From contig JAJEKV010000036.1 of assembly GCA_021234155.1 (NCBI GenBank), positions 13,031,426-13,095,425 on the forward strand: 64,000 nucleotides of DNA, read 5' to 3'. The translations under genes were made by a program, and so were the position numbers. Position 1 is the stretch's first letter. The number at the start of each line of letters is the position of its first letter. Below, piece by piece: positions 44,220 to 55,084 of the stretch. This DNA is from Isoetes taiwanensis (lineage: Eukaryota > Streptophyta > Lycopodiopsida > Isoetales > Isoetaceae). The notes below the pieces were generated by a model that saw nothing but the letters and a program-made list of their open reading frames with translations, had not been told where the DNA came from and searched no databases.

Positions 44220-45716
44220 CGGCCTCTCACTCCGGGTGGAATTCAAGACATGGCTCCGCGACGCGGGGGGCGGAGGGAGCCGACCACTCGAGCCTTTAAA
44301 TGCGCTCTTCATCGACATACCAGATAGAATCAATGCAGCAAAAGCAATAAGCTAGAAGCTTACCTCTGTCTTCTTCAACACTGCACCTCCGCCGCTCCCC
44401 GCCAACGCCCGCGACCCCAGCTTATCCATAGAAACCAGAAAAGAAACAAACCAGATGAGCGGCCACATCACCAGGAGCTCCGCCATCCCTGCAGAAGCCC
44501 AAGGCGACACCAACACCTACGCCCAACCAGCGCTCGGGAGCTCCAAAATGCCCGCCCATGATTCTAGGGTTGGGAATCTATGTTGCCACCGTCAACAACA
44601 TACGATTTCCCATACCAATACACCCCTTAACCATTGCCAAATCATATGGTATAACTATACGATTTGCAATTCCGGACACATTATAGGGGTAAATAGAGGC
44701 TTGCATGCGGGAATGAAGCTTTGCGGTTACAGCTTTGGCCGGTTTTGCTCTGCCTAGAAGCTTTGATGTGTACAGAACAGATTTTATGTTGTAAATCCTC
44801 ATGAAAATTCTTGTAAGCGCAAGTTATGGCGACTGTATCATGTGCAAGCCACTTTGTGGTATATGAAGAACAGAAATTTTGTGTGTTTTCGCTTGTTCAT
44901 AGTAAATCCCTAAAACCTTGAACTGAAAATCTACAGAGAATCACCTTGAAATTTCGACTTTAAAAATCAAGGTGATTAGAGCCGAAATTTCAAGGTGGTT
45001 AAAATTTCATCAAAATGACTTGCAGTGAAGTGCAAGGTAAAGGTTGTTGACGTCACTTGGAAATGTCGCTACAAGAATTGCTCTGATTTTGCAAAAGATG
45101 CGCCATGTCTCAAGGCGTTGTTAGATGATGGATCGGAACAATGTGAGTTGTTTTTAACATAAAGTTAGGTTTGAATACATTCTCGCTTATTAGCCAATAA
45201 TATGCAGCCAATTAGCCAATAAATGGGAAGCCTAGCAAGATCATGAAAAGGATCCTAGCAACAGATCCTGGAAAGAAGTATACCATTTGAAACTTCAAGC
45301 TCTTGCCCTGCTATAAGAGATTCGTGAAAAGGCTCTAGATTAGAAGCCTGGCAACAAATTGTGAAATATACCATTTGAAATTGCAAGCTCTTGCCTTGCT
45401 ACAAGAGATTCATTCATCTTGTAAGTAAAGCGCTCAAGCTTTATAGCTCAAGATTTTTAACTTAGAAGCACAGAAAACTCTCATCATACAAGAAATCCTC
45501 CATGCTTGCAGCAGCAACAAGGTGCCATTTCCTTGCAAGCTCCTTTTTGAAGCAGCAAGGCGCCATAGCCGAAGCTCGACGGTAGCATCATCTTTCAGGG
45601 ATAAGGCGCCATTGCAAGAGAGATTAGCCATCGCCATAGTCGCCATCACTATCGCCAGAGAGATACTGTAAATGAATGCCATATCATAACGTACCCTAAG
45701 CTAAAATTTAAGTTTC
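44220..45716. other. Flank of the HUH gene; foldback fragment; no other gene
   Basis: 44225-44420 is GC-rich and is probably the 5' end of the replitron-like gene. A foldback fragment (44941-44998) is annotated separately. The minus-strand 82-codon ORF at 45434-45682 starts with a signal-peptide-like stretch (FIYSISLAIVMATMAMANLS) but lacks other support. Confidence 0.35.
44941..44998. repeat. Partial copy of the CACCTTGAAATTTCG foldback family
   Basis: TCACCTTGAAATTTCG (44941-44956) and CGAAATTTCAAGGTG (44983-44997) are inverted copies around a 26-base centre, in the same family as 41742-41870. Confidence 0.75.
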
Positions 45717-45852
45717 AATAATTGCTTTTTAGGTGTAATTCTGTTGTGTCAGATGTGACATCTCACTAATTGCTTTTTAGGTGCAATTCTGTTGTGTCAG
45801 ATGTGACATCTCAATAATTGCTTTTTATGTGCAATTCTGTTGTGTCAGATGT
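45717..45852. repeat. Tandem repeat, ~3 copies of a ~52-bp unit
   Basis: The unit begins 'aataattgctttttaggtgt' and contains 'ctgttgtgtcagatgtgaca'. It is repeated three times, the last copy diverging after 'cagatgtg'. Confidence 0.85.
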
Positions 45853-45959
45853 GCCTCTGCGCTGACGCGCGTCGACACATCTTCCACAACGTAAAAACCA
45901 CCTACAAATATTCTGCCCTATCTCCCAATGAGTGTTTGTCACGTGGCAAACATTCAATC

Positions 45960-46070
45960 CTGGAATTGTCATTTACTAAGCATTCTAGTTAACATTCTGT
46001 ACATTTAGTAAACATTCTGTACATTTAGTGAACATTCTATATGTAGTGAATATTCTGCACATTTTGACAC
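45960..46070. repeat. Short repeats of 'ACATTCTGTACATTTAGT'
   Basis: Four to five spaced variants of 'aacattctgtacatttagta' occur between 45977 and 46060, immediately downstream (minus strand) of the recombinase gene's last exon. Confidence 0.7.
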
Positions 46071-46077
46071 AGAAATT

Positions 46078-47040
46078 ATAGAGATAGCAACAACTTATCG
46101 TTAGTCTCCAAATTGAGAGCTCGACGAACAACTGGATCAACTCTAGCCAAAGCTTCTAGATCTTCATTCAACTACTTGTCATCATTCATAGGTTCAGCAT
46201 CTTGAACCATGACTTCATAATGGACGATTGGAGCACCTGCAACATTGCATAAACGTAAATAAAAAAGGGACAATGCATAAACTTAGATTCAGAAATCTAT
46301 TCCTATACTTGTATTCGTAATAGAAGTGAGAGCAGAAGAACTAGCTAAAGAAGTCGTAGCCCAAGTCATTGGCATAGAAGAATCAGGAATGCAACCTGTT
46401 TCTTCTAGCTATAGAAGTCGTAGCCCAAGTCATTGGCATAGAAGAATCAGGAATGCAACCTGTGTTGCCGACTGCTTCACCACCTATATCAACATAAATT
46501 AGTATGGATTTAAATTTCACATTGCAAGGACCAATTTCACAGACAAAATTACATTTACCAGAATTAGGCGCAGAAATAGGGTACTTTGGAGCCGAAACAA
46601 GAGATTTAGGCACTGCAATACCTGTACCATCCAATACATGAATGTAAAATTGTCATTATCAATTTCAAAATTTACAAGAAAATACCTGAACTGTCACGTT
46701 TATCCTGAGCACGCAATTCTTCCTTATATACTTCTGGAAAAAGTCGACGATTACCGTTCTCGTCAAATGGATTTGCAACAATATCCAAGGCACATTTTGA
46801 TTCAATCTCCTTGTTCTTATTATACTTGTGTATAAAAAAGTTAAACAAAGCAAAATTTATAAAACAAAGGAAGTTAATACCTCTCGTATGCCTCAGCAGT
46901 CTTGTGGCCGGTCACATCCATTCCAACTGATATTGGAATGCCACTTCTACACATCCTTGAAACTAAAGTGATACGACCACTCTTGCCACTGAAATTGCCT
47001 TCTGCACCAACTAGCTCAGTCATGCATTTCATCCAGGCAG

Positions 47041-47047
<7 letters not shown>
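46078..47047 (-). pseudogene. Crypton-like tyrosine recombinase, C-terminal part (beyond LINE insertion)
   Basis: This is the downstream half of a gene whose upstream half is 58644-59777; the L1 at 47048-58643 lies between. Exon 47047-46881 continues LTAWMKCMTELVGAEGNFSG, SGRITLVSRMCRSGIPISVG and ends DVTGHKTAEAYER. The GH...Y arrangement fits the end of a tyrosine-recombinase active site, with the nucleophilic Tyr expected at the next exon's first residue. The 46824-46686 exon starts YNKNKEIESKCALDIVAN. Further small exons include a roughly 70-bp tandem duplication ('gtcgtagcccaagtcattgg' at 46351 and 46420), and the last exon (46237-46078) contains a TAG at 46172-46174 at a likely Gln. Two exon junctions do not join in phase with canonical splice sites. 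It is either mutated, or splice sites are misread. Confidence 0.65.
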
Positions 47048-47079
<32 letters not shown>

Positions 47080-47389
47080 AATGGGGTTTTTTTCATTAAT
47101 TATAGAAAAAGGTACAACATAGTGAGTGAACCTTTATAGATAGGCTACTCATAATAATAAAAACTAGCAAATGAACACAAATGAAATAGGTGCTGCTGTA
47201 AGCACATAATAATGTAATGTGTAAAATGGTAACAAAAACAGTAGTGAACTGAAAAAGAAGATGGGATATATGCTGTGCTGCCTCTAAGTGTGTAGGCAGC
47301 ATAAATGAACAATTCCTGCAGAGAAAAAGTAAATGTCAATAAGCTGTAGAAGTTATATGCAAGTCTGTTTCAAGCCAGGTAGGTGCTGG

Positions 47390-47914
47390 TCACTGATTTG
47401 GAAGGGTAGGATGATTTGTGTGAAAGTGATATGAGTGTAGGAAGTCATAATGAGCTCGAAAGTTTGGTTGAAGTATAAGGGTTCTGCCATTTCCCCAGTT
47501 TAGCTCAGTGATCAGCCTGTCTGCATTGGTAGTTGACATCAGAATTATTAGAGTGCCATATGCATCTGCCAGTCCCCTATGATGATAGTAGCATTCCCTG
47601 TAATACTCAAACTGCTGATTTGTCATTCTTCTACTGTTACTGTCCATGAACCACCAGATCTCGTGCATTAGGTATGTGCTTCTGCAGAACTCCATAGCCC
47701 AATCTAATTCTTCATCAGGTATGTTAATTATGTCTATATTTGTGGTGCCGCTAACTGTGCCTGTCCACATATCATATGTGTATTGTATGTCATGTACCAG
47801 CCTCTGCCCTGGGAAAAGTCTGTATTCTGCAGGCTCCACTGAAGTGCCAAAGTCTCTGCTAAGGCTCCCCATGTAATCTAGGAGAAGTACAATGCGTGTC
47901 AGTAAGTAAATCAT
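47390..47914 (-). CDS. ORF3 candidate of the LINE, 174 aa, unknown function
   Basis: Open from 47914 to 47390, overlapping the end of ORF2 by 56 bp and lying before the poly(A). The protein has FRPGQRLVHDI-like and YTYDMWTGTVSGTTNIDI segments, IPDEELDWAMEF and YYRECYYHHRGLADAYGTL, with no RNase H, zinc-finger or membrane signature. Overlap with ORF2 is typical of translational coupling. Plant L1 elements normally end after ORF2, so a third ORF would be unusual. A chance ORF is the alternative; conservation in sister copies would decide. Confidence 0.45.
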   Translation of the reverse strand: MIYLLTRIVLLLDYMGSLSRDFGTSVEPAEYRLFPGQRLVHDIQYTYDMWTGTVSGTTNIDIINIPDEELDWAMEFCRSTYLMHEIWWFMDSNSRRMTNQQFEYYRECYYHHRGLADAYGTLIILMSTTNADRLITELNWGNGRTLILQPNFRAHYDFLHSYHFHTNHPTLPNQ

Positions 47915-50900
47915 GACAATTTAGTTTGAACAGTCTATGAGCTCCTATGAATTGACCTATATTTAACCATTTTGTATCCAAGTCATCTTTGTGCAAGTGT
48001 TTTTGACTGGTGGCAACCATCTCAATGTCATATATAACTTGTGATTTGATCCAGAACATAGATACTTGTTTTCCTCCATATTGGCATCTGTTTCTATGCT
48101 TCCAAACATTCCATAATGCAATGCAACATAAAGTATTCTTATAAGCATCATCATTCATCAAAAATTCAAGTAAAGTAGCAGGACAATTTATATGAAATGT
48201 ATCTTCAAACCATGCCCAAAAAGTAGTAAGCTTTACACAACCAAATATGTGCTCCATAGATTCAACATATCTGCATCCAAGAGGGCAATAGGGATTAACT
48301 GAATTGGTTGCAGAATTGGAGTGCCTTGAGATAGTTTCCAGACATGGCACACTCTTATTTGCAATTAACCACGCAAAATAAGAAATTTTGGGGGGCAAGT
48401 AGGAAAGCCAAATATTCTTGAATAATCTATATTCAGTGTCATCTGAAAGATCCCAATAGAGCTTAGATTTGGAAGGAACATTAGGCTTATTTAAACAAGT
48501 ATAAACCTTGGATACCTTGTAGCTGGATTTACCACAGAGAGTCCATTGGGCAGTGATAGGATTGTGTTGGATGTTGACATTGCCAACCCTTTGCATGATG
48601 AATCTGTACATAATTTTGTCTGAAGAACTGCCTCTGATTCGATTTTTCAGATTGGTCCATGAGATCCACCTTGTGTGATCCCAGAGATCACCAAGATGTA
48701 ATATTCCATAGGACATCCACTTTTTATATAGCTTTGGGTGGTTTATAGCCAAAGGAGTAGAATTATCCCTGGAGAAATTGGGATTCCAGAATAAACTTGT
48801 GTTAGAGTGACTGTTCTCAATAGCAGAATTATCAAAGGTTTTGTGAACCTTGTTCCAAGCCAGAATGAAACTTCTCATTAGAGGGGAAGTATTAAGGGCA
48901 GATTTCAAAGTTGTGAAAGCTGAGAAAGGTAAACTATGGCTGATCGAAGGATGCCCTTTGGGGTGACTGCAAGATAACCAATATTTGATAAAGACCATGG
49001 CTGGATTGTTATGATTGAATAATGATTTTCAAATGTATTTCCCAGCTAATGCAAAACCCTGAAGGGTCAAATTTTTGCAGCCAAGGCCACCATGTATCTT
49101 GCTTCTGGTGATAGTGTTCCAGTTAACCATGTGATGATTCTTCCAGATAATGTTTCTTACTATTCTCTCAATTTGCTGGTAAATGCCTTTGGGAGCCAAG
49201 AGAGCTGAGGAATAATAAATGTGAGAAGCAGCAATGACTGAATTAGCAATTATTGTTCTCCCTGCCAGAGAGAGACAATTGTCATAGTTGCCTAATTTCT
49301 TTCTAATTTTTGCAACTATAGGAGACCATAACTCTTTTAAACTGGGATTGAGTGACAGAGACATACCTAAAAGGCTTGTTGTCTCAGTTGATCTAATGCA
49401 TTTAATACCTGCAATGCTATCAGTGTTCATATCTCCAATGATAGTACATTTATTTAGATTCAACTGTATGCCAGAGGCAGCTCCAAAGATGTGAATGATG
49501 TGGAGGAAATTGGCAATGATGCTAGAATCATTTTTGAGAAAGCTGAACGAGTCATCTGCATATTGGAGAATAGACAGATTGGTTGTATTGTCAGGAAGAT
49601 TAAGTCCAACAATATTCCCCATAGATTGATGGTAATTGATCACTCTAGTTAACATCTCTGCTACAGCCAGAAAGAGATAAGGTGCTAGGGGACATCCCTG
49701 TCTCACACCTCGAGCAAGAGGGAAAAAATAGCCTGGGGAACCATTGACAAGGACAGTTGATTGAGATCTAGAATTTAGGCCCAAAATAAGCTTAATAATT
49801 TTTTCAATGAAGCCAAGCTTTTGAAGAGAAAATTCTAAAAAGTTCCACCTAACAGTGTCAAAAGCTTTTGAGAAATCTAGCTTGAGCAGAATGCAGTTTT
49901 GCTTAGTAAGATTATTCCAGTGCATTCCCTCCATGGCTGCAATGTAGTTATCCAGGATGAATCTGTTGGGGAGGAAGGCAGATTGATTCAAGCTAATAAC
50001 CTCTTGGAGATGAGATTTGATCCTGTTGGCTATGATTTTGGCACAAACCTTATAGGTGGAGTTTGTCAGAGAGATAGGCCTCCAGTCAGAGAAGGATTGA
50101 GGATTGTCAACCTTGGGAATTAGAGTAATAAGGCCAGATGAAAGAGAAGGATGAAGGTGGTTTGAGTTCCATAAGCCTTTGATCATATGCACAAAGTCAT
50201 CTTTAAGAATTTCCCAAAATCTAATAAAAAATTCTGGGGGTAACCCATCAGGACCTGGACTTTTACCTTTTGCAAGACTTTTTAGGGTGGAGAAAATCTC
50301 TTCAACATTTGGAATAGCCTCCATTGCAGGGGTCATGGCAATGTTACTTTGCAAACCATTAGTTTCAATCAAATCAGTGAAAGATTTAGCTTCTGCAATC
50401 TGGACGTGATTGTCTGTGGGTTGGGAGAAAATATTAGCATAGTTCGAGCAGAAGAAGTTGGAAATTTCTTTTTGATCAGTAATGGTGTTATCATTTCCAT
50501 CCTTGACTGAGATAAGTTGACTTTTCATAAGCCTAGACTTAGCAACTCTGTAGAAGAACCTTGAGTTTCCATGATCCATGTTAGATAGGTATTTTAGTTT
50601 ACACCTGATAGATGCTCCTTTAGCTTCTAGCTCTTCAATGGTTTTAATTACCATTTCTAGACTTCCTTGCTCAATATTGAAGGGGTCTTCTTGCAGATTG
50701 ATTCTAACCTCCTTCATTTCCTGCAGATAAGATTTCTTTTCTGCCTGCTTGATCTCATGAAAATTCTTTGACCATTGTTTAATCCAGGCCTTTGAATTTT
50801 TAATATTGGCATAGAAAGTTCTCATGGAATTTGTAGATCTGACCTTGGGAAGAGTGGCATAGTATGCAATGAAATCTTTACAGAAGGATTTAGAATCTAG

Positions 50901-51686
50901 GAGGCTGCAGTTCAATTTGAAAGGTGTATTACCATGCCTTTTGATGGAGAGCATAAGGTTGGTTGTAAAGAATTGAGGCTGGTGATCAGATATTGAAGTA
51001 CACTCATCACTGTAAACCAGACAATTATTCCATATCTCATTATGAGTGTTGTTTATGTAAAACCTGTCAAGAGCACAATATACTCTGTTATTCCCTTCTT
51101 GCTTGTTAGACCATGTGTAGACTGAGGTGGAAGATGGGATATGCTGAAGAAAATGGCTGTCAAGCATTTGATCCCATTGAGTTCTTTCAACAGAGGACAT
51201 GTTGAGATTTTTCCCAATTTTCAAATCCCAGGTAGGGGTGTTATTAAAGTCCCCTGCCATAATCCAGGTATCACAATCCTGAGATGCAATATGATTGTTA
51301 ACATTGAGCCAAGTGTTAGCTCTAGATCTCGACTCAGTAGAGGCATAGACATTTATCACACCAAATTTGGAGTCAATATGTTTAAAGATTACTGATTGCC
51401 AGGTTCTGCAAGGGCTAGTGTAGACAGAGGTATGAGTAAGGTGTCTCCAAATAATGCAGAGCCCTCCTGAGGTTCCAGTTGCTTCAATCCATGTGGAGGA
51501 AAAACCTGGGCCAATCCAATCTGAAAGATTGGAGCACTCAAAGCTGGGGAGCCTAAGCTCCTGAAGAAGAATGATGTCTGCATCATAACTCCTAATTTGG
51601 GAAATGGCTCTTCTCCTTTTTAGTGGGCCCTTTATGCCTCTTAGATTCCAACTAAGAATCTTCATGGTAGAATTTGGCAAAGGCAA
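47859..51686 (-). pseudogene. LINE ORF2: AP endonuclease, reverse transcriptase, zf-RVT
   Basis: The N-terminus MPLPNSTMKILSWNLRGIKG starts an APE-type endonuclease (LLQELRLPSF, WIMAGDFNNTPT, CTSISDHQPQF). The RT follows with GKSPGPDGLPPEFF, SDWRPISLTNSTYK, SAFLPNRFILDN, LKLDFSKAFDTVRW (first catalytic Asp), ARGVRQGCPLAPYLFLAVAE, and the LQYADDSFSFL catalytic box. The C-terminal region has PPKISYFAWLIANKSVPC and YCPLGCRYVESMEHIFGC, the zf-RVT zinc-binding domain. One TGA at 49029-49031, where Trp is expected (KYI-stop-KSLF), divides it into 885-codon and 379-codon open parts. Target-primed reverse transcription would be its role. Confidence 0.92.
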
Positions 51687-51698
51687 CCTTGGGGGGAA

Positions 51699-54230
51699 TC
51701 AATGGAGTCTGGTAGCTTTTTTGGATTTAAGCCGAGTATTAGCTGCAGGGGTATTATAGAGCAGACCAGAATTATATTTGCCCTTTTTCTTTTTGATCTT
51801 TTTAGCAATAGAGTGATCAACAGAAGTCTTATCTTGATGAGCATTTAGGTAGATATCATTATCCCAGAGGCTATCAGTGTTTGAAAAGTGATGTGAAAGG
51901 GCATTCTCTTTGTCAGGGTCTAAATCTTCAGAGTTCATGTCTTCAGACAATTTCTCATAGTGAGAGCATTGCCAGAATTTTGATTTGCAACAATCAGGTT
52001 GTGTAGTCTCCATAGAAGTATTGTTAATGGAGTCAGGTATAATATTATCTCTATTAGGATTATTGACCATCAAATTAATTTCAGCATTTGTAATGGAAAG
52101 ACCTTGCCTGGGATTAACTTGCTGAAGGTGTGTTGAATCTGGAGATGCATTTTGAGTAGAGTCTGCTTGTTTCTCCTTGTCATGATGGCATTGTACTCCT
52201 AATATCTCTATTTGCTCTTGAGAATCTGCACACCATAAATTTTGTTCCCAAACATTTGATATATCCTTAGCCTTTTCATATCTGTCCTTCAAGTCAACTG
52301 ACATATTTTTAGGGGATTCTGGCACCTTGTCTGTCACCTTTTCCAACAATATGTCTGCCACTATAACTGCCTCTAATTCCTGTAGCTGCTGAGCTATCTC
52401 AGGGGAAATGGCTGAAGTTTTAGATGAATGAGGAGTTGAGTGTGAGGTGTCATCATAGTCAACATGCAAGAGGGGGGCTGCAGATTCTATTTCAGGTGAG
52501 AGTGTAGTGGTGGGGGGGGGATAGAGTGAATGGTTGATGTGATAGGGGGCAGAGTGTGATGGGGAGTTGGCAAGTTGAGACCTTTGCATATAACATCTGC
52601 AAAATTATCAACATCTGGATCGTCTGATATGTCTGCAAGTATGGCAAAAGAGTTTGACACTTCTATGTCACTGAGGTCACTGCCAATATCTGCAGCATGT
52701 TCATTGTCCTGGATATCCATATTTTGTGAGGGGACATTTGCACTTGTGGAACCATGTTGTATGTTTCCTTCAGTATATTCAATACCTTTTTCATTAATTA
52801 ATGAAACTCCATTCAAACCTTCTGTCTCAGTTATGTTGACTGAGACCATTTTGTTTCCAGTTGGAATATCTCGAGAAGTTTTGCTTGATAAATGTTGATG
52901 GCTGGTGTTGCTCTTAGAATCCTTTAGGATGTTTGATAGGGTCCTATGGAGATCAATTGTTGGAGGCAGAAGTGGTGCCTTGCCTTTGCCATTAAGCATG
53001 TTTCTGTTATGCTCAATGTTTGCCTTGTTTATTTGTGAAACACCTTGAGATGATACTTTTGCTGACTTAACTTGCTGCCTGGTTGTCAGAGTTGGCTTTT
53101 CCATATCTTCAGCTGGTCGATTTTCATTGATGAAAATTCCTTTGTTTAGAACCTTAATTCCCATATGCTTGTCAGAAGTTGATGTTCTGAAGGGTAGTTG
53201 GGAATTATTAGGGAGATCATGATTTTTCTGCTGTGCCAAGTTCCTGACTTCCCTATGTTTCTGAATTCTTCTAGCACTGCCATTTACTTTGCTCCATTCT
53301 TTTTGAGGAGGTGGAGCATTTTGAACTGGTATGTTAATGCCTGTTACTGCATGGTGGTTGGTTTGTTTGGATTGCTCAGAGATAGCAATTCCTTTTTCCT
53401 GAAGATCATTATGATTTGTTTCCTTGTCAGGAAGGAAACATTCAATGCCAATCTTATGTCTAGAGTTACAGCTCTGGCAATGATTTGGTAAACCTACCCA
53501 TCTAAGTTGTAAGGTAGATGTCTTTCCAAAGAAGTCCAAGAATGATATGGCAGTAGGGATGACTTTGGTGATGTCTAGCTGTATGAAGCATTTGGGCGGT
53601 TTGAATGAGGAATATTCTGTGGTAAGGTAGGTGCCAATGGAGTTAAAAATGGAAGAAAAGCAATCTTCATTCCAGTAAATGGGACTTAATTCACTCATAG
53701 TGACAGAAGCAATGTGGTATTTTCTGAATTCATTCAGAGGCAGGGTGGCATTCCATTTTAAGAAAGAAACTTGGAATGTATCACAGGTAGTGAAGCCAAG
53801 CTTCAGTAGATAATTTGAAGTCCTGGAGCAGCCACATTCCACCATAATGTAAGGGAAGTTTAACCAGTAAATAGAGTTAATGACAATACCCTTGTGTAGC
53901 CTCAAAAGATGATTCCAAAGCTTTTCTATTTTTAACCCAACAGAATCCACTTTGACAACAACAGCAACCTTGGATAAAGATTCAATTTTGGAAGCAATCA
54001 AAGGTGAGTTCAGGTGAATACCTCTGAAAAGCTGGATATTTGTAGGGGCTCTTGATTGTTGGTATTCAAACTCAGAGGCAAGTTGTTCATCCGAGATGAT
54101 TGGTTGTGCTGGTCGTGGAAATAAAGGTAAAGGTACCCCATTTGCATCAAATCTTGGTAAAGTTTGGGATCCCCTTTGATCCAGAGCAAGAGTGTCCCAG
54201 TTCGGAGCAAAATGGCTGAAATGATGCATT
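51699..54230 (-). pseudogene. LINE ORF1, main part (DUF4283-like, zinc knuckle)
   Basis: Downstream part of ORF1 after the TIR element. It reads MHHFSHFAPNWDTLALDQRG, then a DUF4283-like core (KVAVVVKVDSVGLKIEKLWN, VECGCSRTSNYLLKLGF, FRKYHIASVTMSEL), LQLRWVGLPNHCQSCNSRHK, where the Cys residues suggest a degenerate CCHC knuckle, then a long Lys/Ser/Asn-rich tail. A +1 shift in an eight-base homopolymer near 52515 separates it from the last 290 codons. It would bind LINE RNA. A hypothetical Pro-rich upstream extension (54231-54625) is actually TIR-element sequence and not part of ORF1. Confidence 0.85.
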
Positions 54231-54297
54231 AAGTCGTATTTAATTAAAGTGGGACAAATCTCGAATTTTGGGAATTTTGGGAATTTTTCTCGAATCT

Positions 54298-54620
54298 CAG
54301 GGGGAGGGAGATGGGGCACACCTTGATAAGGAGAAGGGTAGGAGGAGAAGGAGGGAGGGGCCACAGGTTGAAGAGGGGAAGGGGCTAAGTTTGAAGAAGA
54401 GGGGAAGGCGCTAAGTTGGAAGAAGAGGAGGGGAGAGGAGAGAAAAGGGCAAAGGAGGACGGGGAGGGGATCACGTTGGAAGGAGGAGGGAAAGGGGGAG
54501 GGGAGGGAAGGGGGGGAGAGAGAGCAAAGAGGCAAACGAGGAGGGGAGGGTAGAGAAGAGCAAAAGGGGCAAAGGAGGAGAGAGGGGGGGGCAAAGGGGC
54601 AAGGGTCTTCCCCCACCTCC
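54298..54620 (+). repeat. G-rich polypurine tract and (AAAAT)n in copy A
   Basis: The plus strand is almost pure G/A for over 200 bp, with many GGGG runs, followed by simple A/T repeats (aaaataaaaataaaataa). It can form quadruplex or triplex structures. The long Pro-rich minus-strand ORF across it (54625 leftwards) is a composition artefact. Confidence 0.8.
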
Positions 54621-55084
54621 TCCAAAATAAAAATAAAAATAAAATAAAATAATAATAATAATTATTATTATTAAATAAATATATAAGTATTAATAATTAC
54701 AATGAAATTTTTTTAATCAAATATAATTACAATCTAATTTTAATATAATTCTACTTCCTTGGCGAGAATGAAATTTGAGTTCGAGAAAGCGCCAATTCGG
54801 GGTACTATCTGGAGCTTGAGTAGGATTCGTGGTGCCATACGGAAGAAAGCTACTGGCATTTATAAAAAGGCTTGTACAAACAAAGCCGCTTGCAGTTCCT
54901 CATTCTTCTATATGTGGGATTGAGAGGTAAAGCGGCTGGGAAAGCAAAAGAGCTTGCAAACCCCTCAACCTCGATTCCCGGCTTCACTTCTAGTGTGATT
55001 CGATGCAGTTTTATTGTAGTGCACTCTTGCAATAATATTGAACCAAAGAAAACAAACCGAAGACCGTAAAATTGTCAGACCAGA

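Noticed and set aside
54231-54625. Pro/Ser-rich minus-strand N-terminal extension of LINE ORF1
   Set aside because: This sequence lies inside TIR element copy A and consists of the polypurine tract read backwards; copy B has the same frame without any LINE attached.
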